From assembly GCA_015345905.1 (NCBI GenBank), contig JADDTR010000003.1, positions 992,001 through 1,056,000 of the forward strand: DNA of 64,000 nt, written 5' to 3'. This document shows positions 45,310-59,623 of the stretch, one piece after another. The translations under genes and the position numbers were made by a program. Source of the DNA: Aotearoamyces nothofagi (lineage: Eukaryota > Ascomycota > Leotiomycetes > Leotiales > Tympanidaceae). The notes under the pieces are model-generated. The model saw nothing but the letters and a program-made list of their open reading frames with translations. It did no database searches and had not been told where the DNA came from. Position 1 is the stretch's first letter. Every line of letters begins with the position of its first letter.

Positions 45310-48300
45310 ATGGATGGCAGAGACAGGTGAGTCTAGCTCACTGGCAGATTCTTCTACTGCCCCCGAGGCATGGAAGATTCACACAAGCTTAAATCCACTG
45401 ACAACGGGCACGCGCATTTCACAGGTTCGATCAAGAATCTCAGATCTCCCCGACCTCAGGCGCACCGCGCGCCGACAATTCGAACCTACATACATCTTCC
45501 AATGTAAACCCAAGAGATAATCTGATGAGCGACTTTGGAAATTATAGGCGCGACCTTGCAGTGCTGGAAACATCAGGTGGTCGCAGTCCACAAATCCCGC
45601 AACAACCTCACAATGCAGCCTTGACCGACCATATTGCACCTTGGATATCATCGAATACCTCTTCCGGGATGCCTTCAAGCGCCTTCACTACCTCATTTTA
45701 TAACGATTCAAGCGACAACCTGTCACAGGGCTCGCAGCTTTCCCCAGTCTTTAGACCAGGGACTGGGCTGACTGCCGCCACCGATTCCCCAGAAGCCGGA
45801 TATTTCGAAGATACGAGGCGACCCTCTGTTGCAAGCGTTACAACTGCGAGTAGTTCCGGATCAAAGTCAAGCGCAGCCCGAGCTGGCCTTATTCACAAGA
45901 AATTACAAGGTTTCTTCGGGGAAGAATTTCCGGGGAAGGATGGCTCTGAAACGAACTTGCCTGTCACAGGCAATGGGAAAGAGCAGAGGTCAAATTCCTA
46001 TACGAGAAGTCGTGACCGCACAAACTCCGGCACCACAGAAATCGGTCCTAGAGATACGTCCCCAGTGCCTAGTCGTCCTCGAACTCCAGTTCCATCAAGT
46101 GACGTGGTACCTTTCTTATATCAAGATTCACAGGTACGCAAGGCCCCTCAGCTAACTAGCCCAGAGGAAGAGCTACTTTGCTAATAGACCGTAGGATATA
46201 TCTATTTATGGCGAAGCCCCAGTCCGCCCAGATCTTTCAGGCCCCGATCGAGAGCGATACGTCTCCGACGAAGCTGCTCAAGTACCACCAAGGACTGCAT
46301 CTTCCGGACGTTCTGCCCACTCGTCCAAAATGCATCTACCTGGCCAGGGGCATAGGCACAATAGGAGCAACGAAGACCCAAGAGCTCTACGGCCGACAAC
46401 TACTCGAGAAACACCCGAGAACACTACACAAAAGCCAAAGGACCGTGCTCCAACTACGATGACGTCTTCGACCAAGCCAAATGGCACCCCCCGATCCAAG
46501 AGCCCTACACACAATGGCATAGGCAATTGGGCTCAGGCACCAGCAGCAACAGGGGTAAATGGGGAAGCTAATTTTGCCGCACAAGCTGGTAAAAAACATA
46601 GCATTTTAAGCCGCATTCTACGTCACAAGGGCAAGGACGATAACAATTTACCAACCTTGAAACGGCTTCCTGGATCTGACCGCTCTCTTCAAATACCTGC
46701 CTTTGGATCTGAGTCCAAGGGGGAAGAGTCCCCAGACAGCAACAAGTGGGTACGAGAGGGAAGGTTTGCAGGCTCTGATATTGCGCTACCGCTACCAAAG
46801 GTTGAGAATGGCCAATTTGCGCGTCCATCAGCATCACGACAAGGAACGTTTGCCAAATTGCCATTTTCAAGAAAGGGGAGAGGTCCAAGATCTAATGATG
46901 ACCATGAACAACTTTCCCCTCCAAATACACGCCATGATCCTGTTGGCGGATCTATTTTTGACCTGGACTCGGACTTGACGAACATGGAAGGCATCTTGTC
47001 TCAGCCTCCACCGCTCACTCCATTAGATAACAGCATCTTTGCTGGTAATGTCGAGGATGAAGCAAAAGTGGAAGCCGAGGGCGGATTTGGAACTCTCGGC
47101 TGGAATGCGCCTGATAGTTGGGCTGTGAAGAAGGTCGACGACGACAACATGTCCCGCCTCCCCGAGATTGACGAGGCGGGAATTCTGCCCAAAGCCGATG
47201 AAAATGCGGTTCCATACTGCATTCGCGTTTTTAAAGGTGATGGAACCTTTGCCACGCTTGCTATGAATTTAAATGCCACGGTTACGGACGTCATAGCTCA
47301 ACTTGGGAAAAAGACCTACGTGACAGATTCAGTGGATAAATATCAAATTATCATGAAGAAGCACGACTTGCGACGGATTTTAGGCGCGGGAGAACGCCCC
47401 ATGGTTATCCAAAAGCGTCTACTTGAACAGGCTGGTTACGAAGAGCGAGACAGAATCGAAGATGTTGGCCGAGAGGATAATAGCTATCTGTGCCGTTTCG
47501 TGTTTGTCCCCACGCGCGAGAGTGGCTACGCGGCAATCACTCAGGATCCTGGTTTTGGCAAAGTCCAGAAATTCAGCCATGTTGATTTGTCCGGTCGTAA
47601 CCTCGTCACCATTCCTATTACACTCTACTCGAAGGCGCCAGAGATCATATCTCTAAATCTTTCTCGAAATTTGTCGCTAGACCTTCCAAAGGACTTTGTC
47701 CAATCATGCTTGAACTTGCGTGATGTCAAATATGTCAACAATGAGGCTTGGAAGCTACCGCAGAGTCTTAGCAGAGCGATCCGACTTACCATTTTGGATG
47801 TTTCGAACAACCGACTTGAACAGTTGGAGCATGCTGAGTTATCCCGCTTACACGGTCTAATCAGCCTTAAACTCGCAAATAACAGACTTACGCATTTACC
47901 TCCGTACTTTGACTCTTTCAAATCAATGCGGACCTTGAATGTCTCATCAAACTTCCTTGAGACATTTCCCAAATTCCTTTGCGATCTTCCTGGTCTTGTG
48001 GACATTGATATGAGCTTTAACGCTATTGGCACATTACCGGACGAGATAGGGAGGCTGAAGTCTCTCGAGCGTCTTGTTATAACAAACAACCGACTCGTCG
48101 GCTCACTGCCACACACTTTCAGTCAACTCGAGAAACTTAGAGAGGTTGACATTCGTTACAATGCCCTTTCCACTATCGATGTCATTGCGGCACTGCCGAG
48201 AGTGGAACTGGTTTCTGCCGACCATAACTCTATCTCTGTCTTCGAGGGGACATTCGAAAAAATTCGCATCCTGCGCCTCAACTCTAATCCGGTGACAAAG

Positions 48301-51300
48301 TTTGAGATTATGAATGCAGTTCCCACGCTTACCACACTCATATTGTCCAATGCTAAACTAGCTCATATCCCAGATGCCGTCTTTGACAAGATGCCCAATT
48401 TGGTCAAGTTGGTCCTCGACAAGAACCATTTTGTATCTCTGCCTAATCATATTGGAAAGCTCAGAAATTTGGAGTATTTTAGCATTGCAAGAAATGCATT
48501 GAGTAGTCTGCCACCAGAAATCGGCTGTCTCACTGAGCTTCGATTTCTAGATGTTGGCCAAAACAACTTGAAAAAACTACCAATGGAAATCTGGTGGGCC
48601 AATAAGCTTGAGACCCTTAACATCTCGTCAAACGTACTGGACAACTTTCCGAAACCAGCCTCCCGCCCTCCACAAGTTCCCGGCGAAGCACCAGCATCAC
48701 TCGCGGAACAATCTTTATCGGGGACACCGATTCAAATGCCAGACCTTTCACATAGTCCGAGTTTCGAAGAGCTAGGGCCTCTGGAAGGATTTGGCCAACG
48801 AAGACCGAGCCAAGCATCTGGCGGTCTCCTCAGTGTTGGTACCTCGCCGGTTCCTGGTGGGCCGGATAGGAAGAGCTCTGTTGTCTCAGTTTATGGCAAG
48901 GGCGGTCGCAAGACGTCCGTCGTATCACGAAACGCATCTCATAGTACAATAGCAACAATTACACCACCGTCGTCCACCCGTAAGGATTCGAGTATGTCCG
49001 CAAAACTATCCAGTACCTTTGCAGCTTCTCTCAAAAGCCTTTATCTTGCTGATAATCAGCTTGATGACGACGTTTTTGATGAAATTACCCTGCTTGGTGA
49101 ACTGCGCATATTGAACCTGTCATATAACGACCTGAACGATGTTCCACAGAGGTCACTGAAGAGCTGGCCGCAATTAGTTGAGCTCTACCTTTCGGGCAAT
49201 GAGCTTACTTCTCTACCATCAGACGACTTTGAAGAGTTTAGTTTGCTCCAAGTCCTGCATATTAATGGCAACAAATTCCAGACAATACCAGCAGAGCTTG
49301 CCAAATGCCATCGGCTGGCTGTTCTTGACTGTGGCAGTAATTCGCTGAAGTACAATGTCTCAAATTGGCCATACGACTGGAACTGGAACTACAACCCAAG
49401 CCTGAAATACCTAAATCTCTCTGGCAACAAGCGTCTGGAGATTAAGCCAAATGTTCTTTACGGAAAAGGTGGTAACCGAGAGGAACAGGATCTTACCGAT
49501 TTCAGTGCTTTGCAAAATCTCAGGATCCTTGGTCTCATGGATGTCACGCTGACGATTCCGACCATACCCGACGAGACAGAGGATCGAAGAGTCCGCACCT
49601 CTGGTTCACTGGCGGGCCATCTGGCATATGGTATGGCTGATACTCTTGGTCGAAATGAGCATCTCTCAACCATTGACATGGTTATTCCCCGCTTCAACTC
49701 AAGCGAATCAGAACTACTACTGGGGATGTTTGATGGACAAGCCCTATCAAGCGGTGGTTCGAAGATTGCAAAGTACTTGCATGAAAACTTTGCTCATATA
49801 TTCAGTGACGAGCTAAAAAGGCTAAACCCCGTCCTTCATGAAACACCAGTTGATGCACTGAGGAGGGCGTTCCTGTCACTTAATAAGGACTTGGCGTGTG
49901 CCGCAACACAGCACTCGGAAGATCGTTCTTTGCTCTCACATAGGGGCTCTGCTGCTCCAGCAGTACTCAGCCAGGCCGACTTGAATTCTGGGGGGGTGGC
50001 AACAGTAATGTTCCTACAGCAAATGGAACTCTACGTCGCCAACGTTGGCGATGCCCAAGCCATGCTTATTCACTCAGAAGGCGGTCATCGTATTTTAACG
50101 CGGAAGCATGACCCTGCTGAACCCAATGAACGGCAACGCATTCGTGATGCTGGCGGCTGGGTCTCCCGCCAAGGAAAGCTTAACGACATTCTCGAAGTAT
50201 CAAGAGCATTCGGATATGTTCAACTAATGCCAGCTGTTCAAGCGGCACCTAATATTACCCAAGTGACACTTAAAGAGCAAGACGAAATGATCGTGATCGC
50301 CTCTCGAGAACTTTGGGAGTACCTCTCCCCAGAGCTCGTGGTAGACGTCGCAAGATCGGAACGTAGCGATTTGGTCCGCGCTGCGCAGAGGCTCCGTGAT
50401 CTTGCCATGGCATTTGGGGCTACGGGGAAAATTATGGTCATGATGATCGGCGTTAGTGACTTGAAGAAAAGAGAGCGCCTCCGCCTCAATAGAGGCACAA
50501 GTATGTCGATGGGGCCTACCGGTGTGTTGGATGAAGTCTACCTTCCGAACAAACGTGGGAAGAGAGGAAAGGAAGCTGTGGAGGATTCAATGCTTCGAAG
50601 ATTGGAGGCTGAAGTTCAAGCTCCTGTGGGTGAGATTAGCATCGTCTTTACTGATATCAAGAGTTCAACCATCCTTTGGGAAAGCCATCCGAGCGCTATG
50701 CGATCGGCAATCAAACTACACAATGAAATTATGCGACGTCAGCTGAGGATTATCGGTGGTTACGAAGTTAAGACTGAAGGAGATGCCTTCATTGTGTCTT
50801 TCCCCACTGCTACATCTGCGTTACTTTGGTGTTTCTCAGTCCAGGCACAACTTTTAGAAGTTCAGTGGCCTTCAGAGATCTTGAGCCATGCAGTGGGCAA
50901 GGATGTCTTTGACAATGACCAGAATCTAATCTTCCGTGGTTTATCGGTTCGAATGGGTATCCACTTCGGTCAACCAGTGTGTGAGAATGACCCTGTCACT
51001 CGGCGCATGGATTATTTTGGCCCGATGGTTAATAAAACTGCACGTATATCGTCTGTTGCAGATGGTGGCCAAATATCTGTTTCCGCGGACTTTATCTCGG
51101 AAATTCAACGCTGTCTTGAGACATATTCTGAAACCGATCGGTCTGGATCCACAGGTTCAGAAGAAACTTACGGTGATGATTTCCTTGCGCAAACCATCCG
51201 TCGCGAGCTGCGCTCCCTTTCTAGCCAAGGCTTTGAAGTCAAACCCATGGGTGAACGCAAGCTCAAGGGACTCGAGAATCCGGAATACATCTACCTAATG

Positions 51301-51952
51301 TACCCACATGCGCTGGCTGGCCGTATCGTTCACCAGCCACTTCTTGGTTGTGACCTTGGTGGCGATGCTGAAGCTGATAAAGACAAGAATGAAAAGGAGA
51401 AGGCTCTAAAAGGCCAGCTTAGTAACTGGACACGAACCACGGATAATTCACAGCTTTCAATTGCTGACGATGTATGGGCACTTTGGCGTATCAGTCTAAG
51501 ACTGGAAATGCTATGCGATAACCTCGAGAATATTGATAGTGATGGAGCTCCGAAGATATTGAGGCTGCCACAATATGATGTGCTCGAGATTATGAAAAAT
51601 AGGGGTGGTGAAATGGCAGATGATGTTTTGATCGGATTCTTAACATCTTTGGTGTCTAGAACGGAGGTATGTGGTATTATTCAATTCTTTCCCCGTGTCT
51701 GTCATACTCTATATACTGCATGTTCAATTGCTAATGTCTTTGAAATAATAGGCATGCATCACATCTCTTGCCCTCCGCCTTCTGGTTCTACAGGCTCCCA
51801 CACCACAGGTTGTGCGCCGAGGCTCACTCTCTGGAAGAATGGTCAACTTTAATCAATTAGCGGGCCCCACGGAAGAGGTATTTTCTTTATTAATGAAGCA
51901 GCAAGAGGAATTAGCGAGGTATAAGGCGAAGTTTGGTGAGCTAGAGGATTGA
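45310..51952 (+). CDS. CYR1: Adenylate cyclase (RA, LRR, PP2C and class III cyclase domains)
   Basis: Four exons, 45310-45326 (17 nt), 45425-46133, 46195-51666 and 51752-51952; 2132 residues. It makes cAMP from ATP and is the target of Ras in fungi. Domains in order: long Ser/Thr-rich N-terminus; Ras-associating domain about 580-670 (AVPYCIRVFKGDGTFATLAM); leucine-rich repeats about 700-1330 (for example RTLNVSSNFLETFPKFLCDLP); PP2C-like domain about 1380-1660 (LLGMFDGQALSSGG, YVANVGDAQAMLI); and the catalytic domain about 1718-1880 with both metal aspartates (VFTDIKSSTILWE and KTEGDAFIVSF) and DYFGPMVNKTARI. The last exon encodes the conserved tail (FSLLMKQQEELARYKAKFGE) that binds cyclase-associated protein. 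The tiny first exon (MDGRD) is required: a start at 46330 would miss about 287 residues. Activity is probably Ras-dependent. Confidence 0.95.
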
Positions 51953-52490
51953 TTGTGATATTATAACGGCTGTCTGAATAGCGGGATTTGGCGTTCCCGG
52001 AGTACATATCTCGATTTAGGAACAAAGGCTCGACAGCACTTTTGGGGCATCATGAATTTTGGATCGGTTTATTTGCTTTCAGCGATGGTGTTTGCTGACC
52101 CACCTTTGGCCTGGGCGGAATCGGAATCGGAATCGGGGTGGATATGATATGGTTTGGTATTACGTTTTGGGACCTTTGGTAGCAGACGTTACACGATGAT
52201 TTTCCAGGTATATCCTCAGTTGATGGAATTATCTTTTCAAGGCAATTATTAGCAAAAGATTGCTTTTTTGGAGGTCATGGGATTGATATGATGGCATCTT
52301 TATTTATTGCTACGGACTCTTCTATGCAATACGAATATAATAATATATGATGCTTAAACGGATATTTCAAAGACCTAGGAACAGAGAGGTATTGATTGAT
52401 TGATTCAAATGGCGCCATGGAATGGGTAATAATGGCAACAAGACTCCAAACACCGGCTAATAGGGAATACATCGTCGATGCATTGGCACA
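51953..52490. other. Convergent 3' spacer
   Basis: About 540 bases between the adenylate cyclase and Atg22 stops, with GGAATC repeats near 52120. Probably the two 3' UTRs. Confidence 0.5.
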
Positions 52491-54680
52491 CTACACGCTA
52501 TTGAGAACTTCGTCGTCTTCTTCGTCTTCTTCATCGTCTTCAGCTAGTAATCGCCTTTCCTCCCCGAGACTTGCAGACGAGCTTGCGTTTTCACTTGATG
52601 AAGCGCTTTTGACTCTGAAGCCTTCTATAGTTTGAGCAAGACGCTTGCCAGCCTCCTTTCCTCTTCCAATGTCTACGAACCATAGTAACGGCGCTGGTAG
52701 CCCGACAAGCACGACGAGGAACCAGAATGCGGGTCTGATCTCTCCAGTATGATCAACTATAAGACCTACGATTGCGGGGCCGAAAATCGACGATCCCTTA
52801 TCAGTTATCGCGTAGAGGGCATAGAAAGCTGCTTCTGATCCTGGCGGGATTAGTTCACCGAAGAGCGAACGGCAATAGGACGATAAGCCGCCTAGAACGA
52901 AGCCGTAGAGGAAGCCGAGGGGATACATCTCCCATGGCTGTTGAAGGCCGCCAGCTCCCCATGATTTTACAAAGGGGAGGTATCCAGCTAGTCCATACAG
53001 CGGGATGATTTCGAAGAGAATTATGATTGTTAGGATTGTGGTGGTTGGCTTTAGATTTAGAAATTTGGGGCCGGAGATGAGGGGCCAGGTAAAGGCACCA
53101 AGAATGCCGGATATGGTCACCGTTACGGAGATGAGAGCGAGCGCTGCAGCAGACATACGGAGCTGGGTTTTAGCAAAGAGGATGGCTACGCCGGAGACAG
53201 TCGCGATTGCGTCAGAGAGGAGGAACCAGGCGAAGAGGAAAAGGAGGATGTCGGGTAAAGATGGTGTTAGGGATATAGTACGGTAGAGTGATACCCAGGA
53301 GTGGGAGATATAGCCGGCCCATATCCGTGTGCGGCCACTGAGAGTAAGGGAGCTCGCTCTCGGGGTGGGTAGAGCGGGCCCCGGGCGAGGCCGTAACCAT
53401 AGAGCGGTAGGAATAGTGAAGATGAACCACCAGGCCCCGATTAAGAAAAGGACGAGCCGAAGGGAGAAGGTGGTGGAACCGAGGGCTACCAGGATCACGA
53501 TGGAAACGCATTGAACGAAAAGCCCAGCACTGTAACCGATACCTATGCCCGTAGACGATATTTGAGTAGAAAGCTGAAGCTCAATTGACGTTGGGTTTGG
53601 AAGAGCTGCCTCGACCGGATGAGGAAGCAACCGAGACGACGAGTTCACGAGGTTCTCCTCGTTCCCGGAGCTTTCTAAACTCTCACGATCCTGGATAGCA
53701 GGATCTGACTCGACAGAGTCGGTATCTGAGTACTGTGTCCTTGGATGATGTCTCACTAAGAGCGGGAGAAATGAGTTTAGGAGTACGAACGAAGCACCAA
53801 AGCAGGTGTTCGCAATAATGGCCAGCAACGCCCCAATGAGGTAGAGTGAAGGAACTACTGGCAAGAATAGCATAGTTGCCAAAGCACCCGACCAAGCAAA
53901 TACTAATAGTAGCCTTTTTCGGTAGTTACCATGATCTGCAGCACAGCTAATTGATATCACGATCAATGACTGGATGAGCACCGAGACACTGAAGGAGTAC
54001 ATCGCGAAGCTGGCAGTGTTGACTTCCATCCCCAGTATATAGACAACACATTGGCCAGTATCTTTCGGCTTCATTGTTGTTGTAATTCTACTCATCAATG
54101 CCATGGCGGTGTTGGTAACTGGCAATTTCGAAGAGCTAGAACCACATGGCGTGGTTCGGTCGGATAGAAGGACACCATTCTCTCGAGCAAGCTGCTCTAA
54201 TGTGATGGGAATGAAGGATCCTATCGAGAGTAGAGCAATTAGCATGCGATTCTTCCAAATATCTTCTCTAGTGAAGCGTGCATCAACATTATGGTTTTTT
54301 GGGCTCAAGTTATCGACTGGATATGCGTCGCTGCTCTAGGCCCCAAGCTGGGCTATTATTGGCCTAGGAAGGGGATTGATTATATATGAAGCTGAGAACA
54401 TACCCATTCCGCATATTACGAACACCTCTGCTGCGAAGCCGTATGCATACCATCCTGCCAGCTCCTTCGTACTGGTCAAACGTGTATCCTCACCAGCATA
54501 TCGTAAAGGTAGACCCCGTCGCGAAATGGAATCGGGACCCATGCTTTCCTGGTCCGCCGAACTCGATCGCTCGTCGTCTGCCTCGAATGATGAAGAGTGT
54601 GATAGGAATGATCGCTTGGTGCTGGTCGAGATCATACGTGATGGCGGAGCAGGACGCGGTCGAGGTTGACGCGGGACCAT
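52491..54680 (-). CDS. ATG22: Atg22-type vacuolar amino-acid efflux transporter
   Basis: Two exons, 54404-54680 and 52491-54220, with a 183-nt intron at 54221-54403; 668 residues. Exon 1 ends [18 protein letters not shown] and exon 2 resumes [20 protein letters not shown], the continuous Atg22 signature. The protein is MFS-like with about 12 membrane segments, and a Ser-rich loop of about 60 residues in the middle ([20 protein letters not shown]). Other family features are [20 protein letters not shown] and [19 protein letters not shown]. Atg22 exports amino acids from the vacuole after autophagic breakdown. The C-terminus is acidic ([12 protein letters not shown]). A frame that starts inside the intron lacks the join, so the spliced version is preferred. 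Confidence 0.92.
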
Positions 54681-55745
54681 TGTGGCGGGTGCATGTAAGC
54701 TTTGCGCCAGCCACTCAGCATGGCGCTCAGAGCATCGTGCAGCACGTCAAGATGAATAGACGTTAGCAAATGGCAGCCATGATATAAATATCAAAACTCT
54801 CAAAAACAATCCCGGATTGATGATATAGTTTAAAAGACGAAGATTTGCTACAACTCTGGTGTTGTCGTATCAAGACAGCCCTTGTGGGTATCATACCGGG
54901 GTGCTCCAAGAGATGGCTAGTAGATGATAGATAGCAATGATCCCGGCAGTAAAGATGATCAAAGAGTGTCATCCCACCGAAAAAGATGAGATGAAACCAG
55001 ACGGCAGATGATAGAATCATGGATGGTACTTGATTGATCTAGCTAACATGACACAGCTATGCATACGGGGAGCTTGCTGTGGCAGGCCACTGCTTCACCG
55101 TTCAGCTTGGGAAGCAAGATACAATACAATAAATACATTCCATGTTTCCCCAAGTCTTATCGGCTGGATTGTGCACTTGTGATAAGGTAGCCTCATCGGT
55201 CACGTGCCCGGGGCGCCTCAATCCGGGAGATCTAGCGGGCGGCGCCAACGAAACGGCGTCAGAGGGAGCCCTCGCGACAAAGACAAACATCGTTCGCAAA
55301 TATATCAGTACCGGCGGCTGACTTCACCATAATCCATCAATCGCCGCAGCATTACCTGGTTACCATCCTTGCACATATCGGCTCTACCTAGCCTCCACTT
55401 TTTCACTTCTGAACAGTTTCCACGGGAATAACCCGACGATATTTCAAGCGCGCCCTTCATTCCAGAACGCCAGAAACATAGACGGATGCCGCTCAAGGTC
55501 AGATTGTCATAGTCGCATGAGGCCTATAGTTCAAGTGGCCATCCGGATCTCGCGTGGATGCGTATCGATAGGTCGCTTGACGCATTCGAACTTGCTCATC
55601 CCGCTCCATTGTTTGACTTTTAGGTCTGACACCCACCCCGAGAGCCAAGATAGAGTCGCAAGGCCAGCCATCAGTGGAAGAGGAGAGAGGAGGGGCGGCA
55701 TCTGGCAGTGGTGGTAGGCCAGAGGAGTTGCTTGGGAAGGAGAGT
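54681..55745. other. Divergent promoter region, Atg22 / Med14
   Basis: About 1.1 kb. The frame of Med14 stays open upstream of 55746 to about 55624, where a TTAG acceptor occurs, so a non-coding leader intron is possible. Nothing else identified. Confidence 0.45.
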
Positions 55746-58700
55746 ATGCCAGGCGTCATCATGGAGAATGGGAGCAGAAATGGGGCGCATACGAACCACG
55801 ACAGAGACGGTGTGTCGAGTGGTATGAACGGTGCAGCCAACACCACAGAAAGGCCGTTTGATAAGAGCAAAGGGAAAACAGAACCACAACAAGTCATGAA
55901 TCAGACATCTCGCTCGAATGGCATCAACGGAGTGCACCCGGAAGCCGCCCAACGTCAGAACAATGTAGCAGAATCAATACCCAGAGACATATTAGAACAA
56001 GTGCGCCAGATGCCGCCAGAAATTGCTCACATTACGGAGGGGTTTGAGTCTCTGACAGAACTTCTGAGTCGACTGGCCCAGGTTACTCATAATCGTTTGT
56101 CGAGTAAAATTCTGGAACTGGCCTCGATGCCCACACCTTCTTCGGCTGTTAATGGCAACGGTGCACACCTCGGGAATACTGCAGACGATAACTCCGTTGA
56201 CAATGTCAAGAAAAAGGTGCAGCTGCTGAAGTTTGTGGAGGAAACACATGCCAATTGGACCAAAGCGCTTGTCATAACCCAATGGAGCCGGATCAGCGAG
56301 GATGTGAGCAAAGTAATTGATTTGAAAGTTCATCTTGATGGCCAGCGGAATTTCTACGATGGAGCTGTTTACGATATGAGTGAGGTAAAACGGAGCTTGG
56401 TTCATGCCAGAGTTCCCAATCCTGATCTGAAAACTGCAGTAGAGGTCTTGTCTACTGGGAAAGCATCGTGGATGCCGGACCTTGGATACATCAAGCCGCC
56501 TCTACTGACAGCAACTGAGCTCCTGAAGTCTCTACATAATTTGAATACAGTTCTCTCGATCCGGCTGAACCTCCATGAATATGATAAGATACCTTTCTAC
56601 TTCAGGGAATACGCTATCAAATCGGGTCGTGTCACTTTCAAGGTTGTGGGAGAATTTGAGGTTGACCTCACAATTGCAGACGAGAATCCCGATACGCAGT
56701 TTTGGTTTATTGACTTCCGGTTCCTTTTCTCGCCTGCAATGCCACAACTACCAGAACACGCACGCTACAAGATTGAAAGTAAGGTTAATGCTGCCTTGGA
56801 AAAGGATGGGCTATCAGGCTGCTATAAGTTCCTCCACGAGCTAGTTCTGACTCATAAGATAACGGAGCTCAGGAGGCAGGCTATTGAATTAAGCAGAGGC
56901 CGATGGATTGAGACACTCGCAGTTGAGCCTTTACATCGAGCGCTGTGTATTCAATACTGGGTAGACCGATATGGTAAAGATGGTCCCAAAAGCTGGGTCA
57001 TCATCGGTGTCAATAGTGGCAGGCGCAAAGACGGCGTCGTCAACCCCAAAGAGACAAGCCACATTAGCATCAGGTGGTTTAGGGATTCAAAGGAAGTTCA
57101 CGATGCTAATATTACTCTGGAACTCACAGAGCTCTCAGCGGAGAAGTTGATACAAAGTGTCATCACTAAGCATATTTTCCACATCCTCAGCAATACTCAT
57201 GCAAAGCTGCGTATGAAGCCACTGTTTGCAGACAGGATATTGTCTCTATCTTTACATAAATCGACACCTGCTATGGACGCAGAGCTAAAAGTACAGCTGA
57301 CTAGCAATGAGCATATTAGCATCATTATTGAACCTGTTACTGGTCGTTTCTCAATTAGCCCAACGTCAAGGCTTGCAACGCAAGCTGAGTGGAAGCTCAA
57401 TACCCAAACAAGAGATCCCTCTTTGAATGCACACGAGTTTATTGAAAACCTACGCTGCGTGTTGATATCAGAAGCCATCATCAGTCGAGCTCTAAGTGTC
57501 GGCTGGTTGCCAATAAGGAATCCAGGTCTCAAGCAAGAGGACATGAAACCAATTGTTCCGCGTGATACACTACAGATATCCTGGTTCAAGAGGACAGGCT
57601 GGAAGCAAGACTGGGTCGTCGCTCTCAGTTCCAGCATGAGCGGGGAGCGTTGGTGGTTGATTGAAATGTACGTCGGATGTTCTAGCTGAGATACATTTAG
57701 ATTATGCTAATGTTGCCTAGCTCCAATGCCTCCGACAGTCCTAAGGTCAAGAGTCATCTTCAAATACCTCTTAATTCGCCATCACCAAATCCCACATATG
57801 CCTTCTTCACAGGTCTGCATCTATATGCAGCAGGCCTCGTTTCTCACTACGTCAATATGCGGTTATTACATGCACGTAAAGTCAAGTATCTAGTGCGGAA
57901 GGAAAAATCTTGCAGGAGGGTGCAAGCACCTATCAAATTCCCTTCAATTTTCGTCCAACTTTCGAGTGTCTTGCCATCGAAGAACAGATCGCTCGGCAAG
58001 GCTTGGGCTAAAGACGTACTCAAAATTAACTTTCAAGGTTTAGAATCGGTTGTGTCGAAGCCGAAAGCCGCCCAGGACGTTCTTTCCCCCACGTCCCAGA
58101 ATTATCCATCGGATTCTGCACCGCAGGCAATGGCAGATGTCAATAAGAGAAGCACCCACCACGAGAACGCTATCATAATTGCAGAGGCGAACATGTCCTC
58201 TCCTCTAGATACTAGCCTCGTCAAACAGCGCATCGACAAAAATATTGCATTCCACCCGTCGTCAGGAGCCTTTGCTATTCGGTTACAAAGCGAAGTCGGC
58301 GAGCCTGCAATGTCTACTCTTACGGAGCGTCTCCAACGAGTAGAACAGTTTGTTAGCTTTGTTCAAGTTGTAAAGAACCATAAGAGAACCCTGCACTGCG
58401 AGAGTGTTTCTCTAGGAAGAGTCACCTTTAGCTACGACCTGCCTTCTTCATCCACAGCCGAGCAACAAAGCTCTGACGCAATAGTTCTTGATGAAAATGT
58501 GCATGTTTATCGTGCAACAGTCGATTTTGCAGATCTCGCGGATACCTTAACTCTCACACTAGAAGCTGGTAACCCTCATGTTCGTATTCTCGACCATTTG
58601 AACAAGATTCTAAACTCACCAACCGGTCTGAATGGCGTCGCCACGCTCCTCCCACTTACTCTGCCTGTACTTCGCGGTCTGGATAATATTGAAGAAGCTT

Positions 58701-59239
58701 GGGTCTCTCTTCTCGATGTGGGAGAAGTCATTGTCTTCAGCAGATCCTCGGATTGGTATGCCGTCCGCTACAATTTCAATTCATCTCCTACCTCAGTATC
58801 AGGAGAGAAACCAAAACCTCGTCAAGTACTGCTCGACATCAACCTAAAGCACCGAAACAATATTCCTTGGTGGTACATTAGACGAAATCGTGAGTACACT
58901 ACACCTCCGGCGGATGAGATAGATATTGCACTCAAAACGGTCTGGGATGATAATGGTGCAAATATGGAGTGGAGAGGCATGCAAAATGCGGGCATTGCAA
59001 AGAAGGAGGGCGCCGAGGAATTGCTAGGACGCGTCGATAAGGTTATAAGGGACTTTGTAGTCGCAGGCTTGACTGCCCCTGTGCCAATAAAGCTGCAACT
59101 TCCGACGCCAGGGAATAGCCAAAGTCAAGCTCAGGCTCAGGCTCAGGCTCGGGTTCAGGGCCAGAGTAATGGACAGGATCAACAGCATCAACATACTAGC
59201 AAGAATGGCATAAAGCATGAGATGATCGTTATCGACTAA
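55746..59239 (+). CDS. MED14: Mediator complex subunit 14 (Rgr1)
   Basis: Two exons, 55746-57667 and 57721-59239, phase 2 join (GAAAT / CTCC); 1146 residues, normal for filamentous fungi. Med14 is the backbone linking Mediator head, middle and tail. Start chosen at MPGVIMEN because other fungal Rgr1 proteins begin so; the frame is open upstream but without ATG. The conserved N-terminal block is PPEIAHITEGFESLTELLSRLAQ, then LLKFVEETHANWTKALVITQWSR. Further family blocks are PDLGYIKPPLLTATELLKSLHNLNTVLSIRLNLHE, FKVVGEFEVDLTIADENP and QFWFIDFRFLFSP. The C-terminus has a Gln-rich run (QAQAQAQARVQGQSNGQDQQ) and ends in a charged tail. Exon 2 contains DGAVYD-like no motif; its identity rests on continuity with exon 1. 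Divergent from Atg22. Confidence 0.93.
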
Positions 59240-59623
59240 TGGGAGATGAGATACGATAGGCCTGGAAACGCATAGAGATGGATGCACTGTATTAATGCGT
59301 TTCATTTCATATTTGAGACCCCTTATTCGTCGGCTGCGGGTTTGGGTGGCGTTAGGTTTGGGTGGAACGAGGCTACGGCCTCAGTTGGCTTTCTCCTGGG
59401 AGTGACAGAACGGGATCATTGTAAAGTGCCTATTTTATGTGGTAGTAGAGACGGTGAAAGTAGAGAAGAAGTCGATGGGGCAGGGCTAGCCTTACATATA
59501 TATGTGGACGGTCGATACATCAATAATCAAAAAACAAAGTATGCTACTGTTTTCCACTATGACTGGTGAATCGTGATGAATTAATACATCAAACCATGCT
59601 TCCATTTAGGTACATCTCAGCTG

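Noticed and set aside
46330-51852. Adenylate cyclase starting at 46330 and reading through to 51852
   Set aside because: It misses the N-terminal exons and runs into the last intron; the spliced version gives the conserved C-terminal tail.
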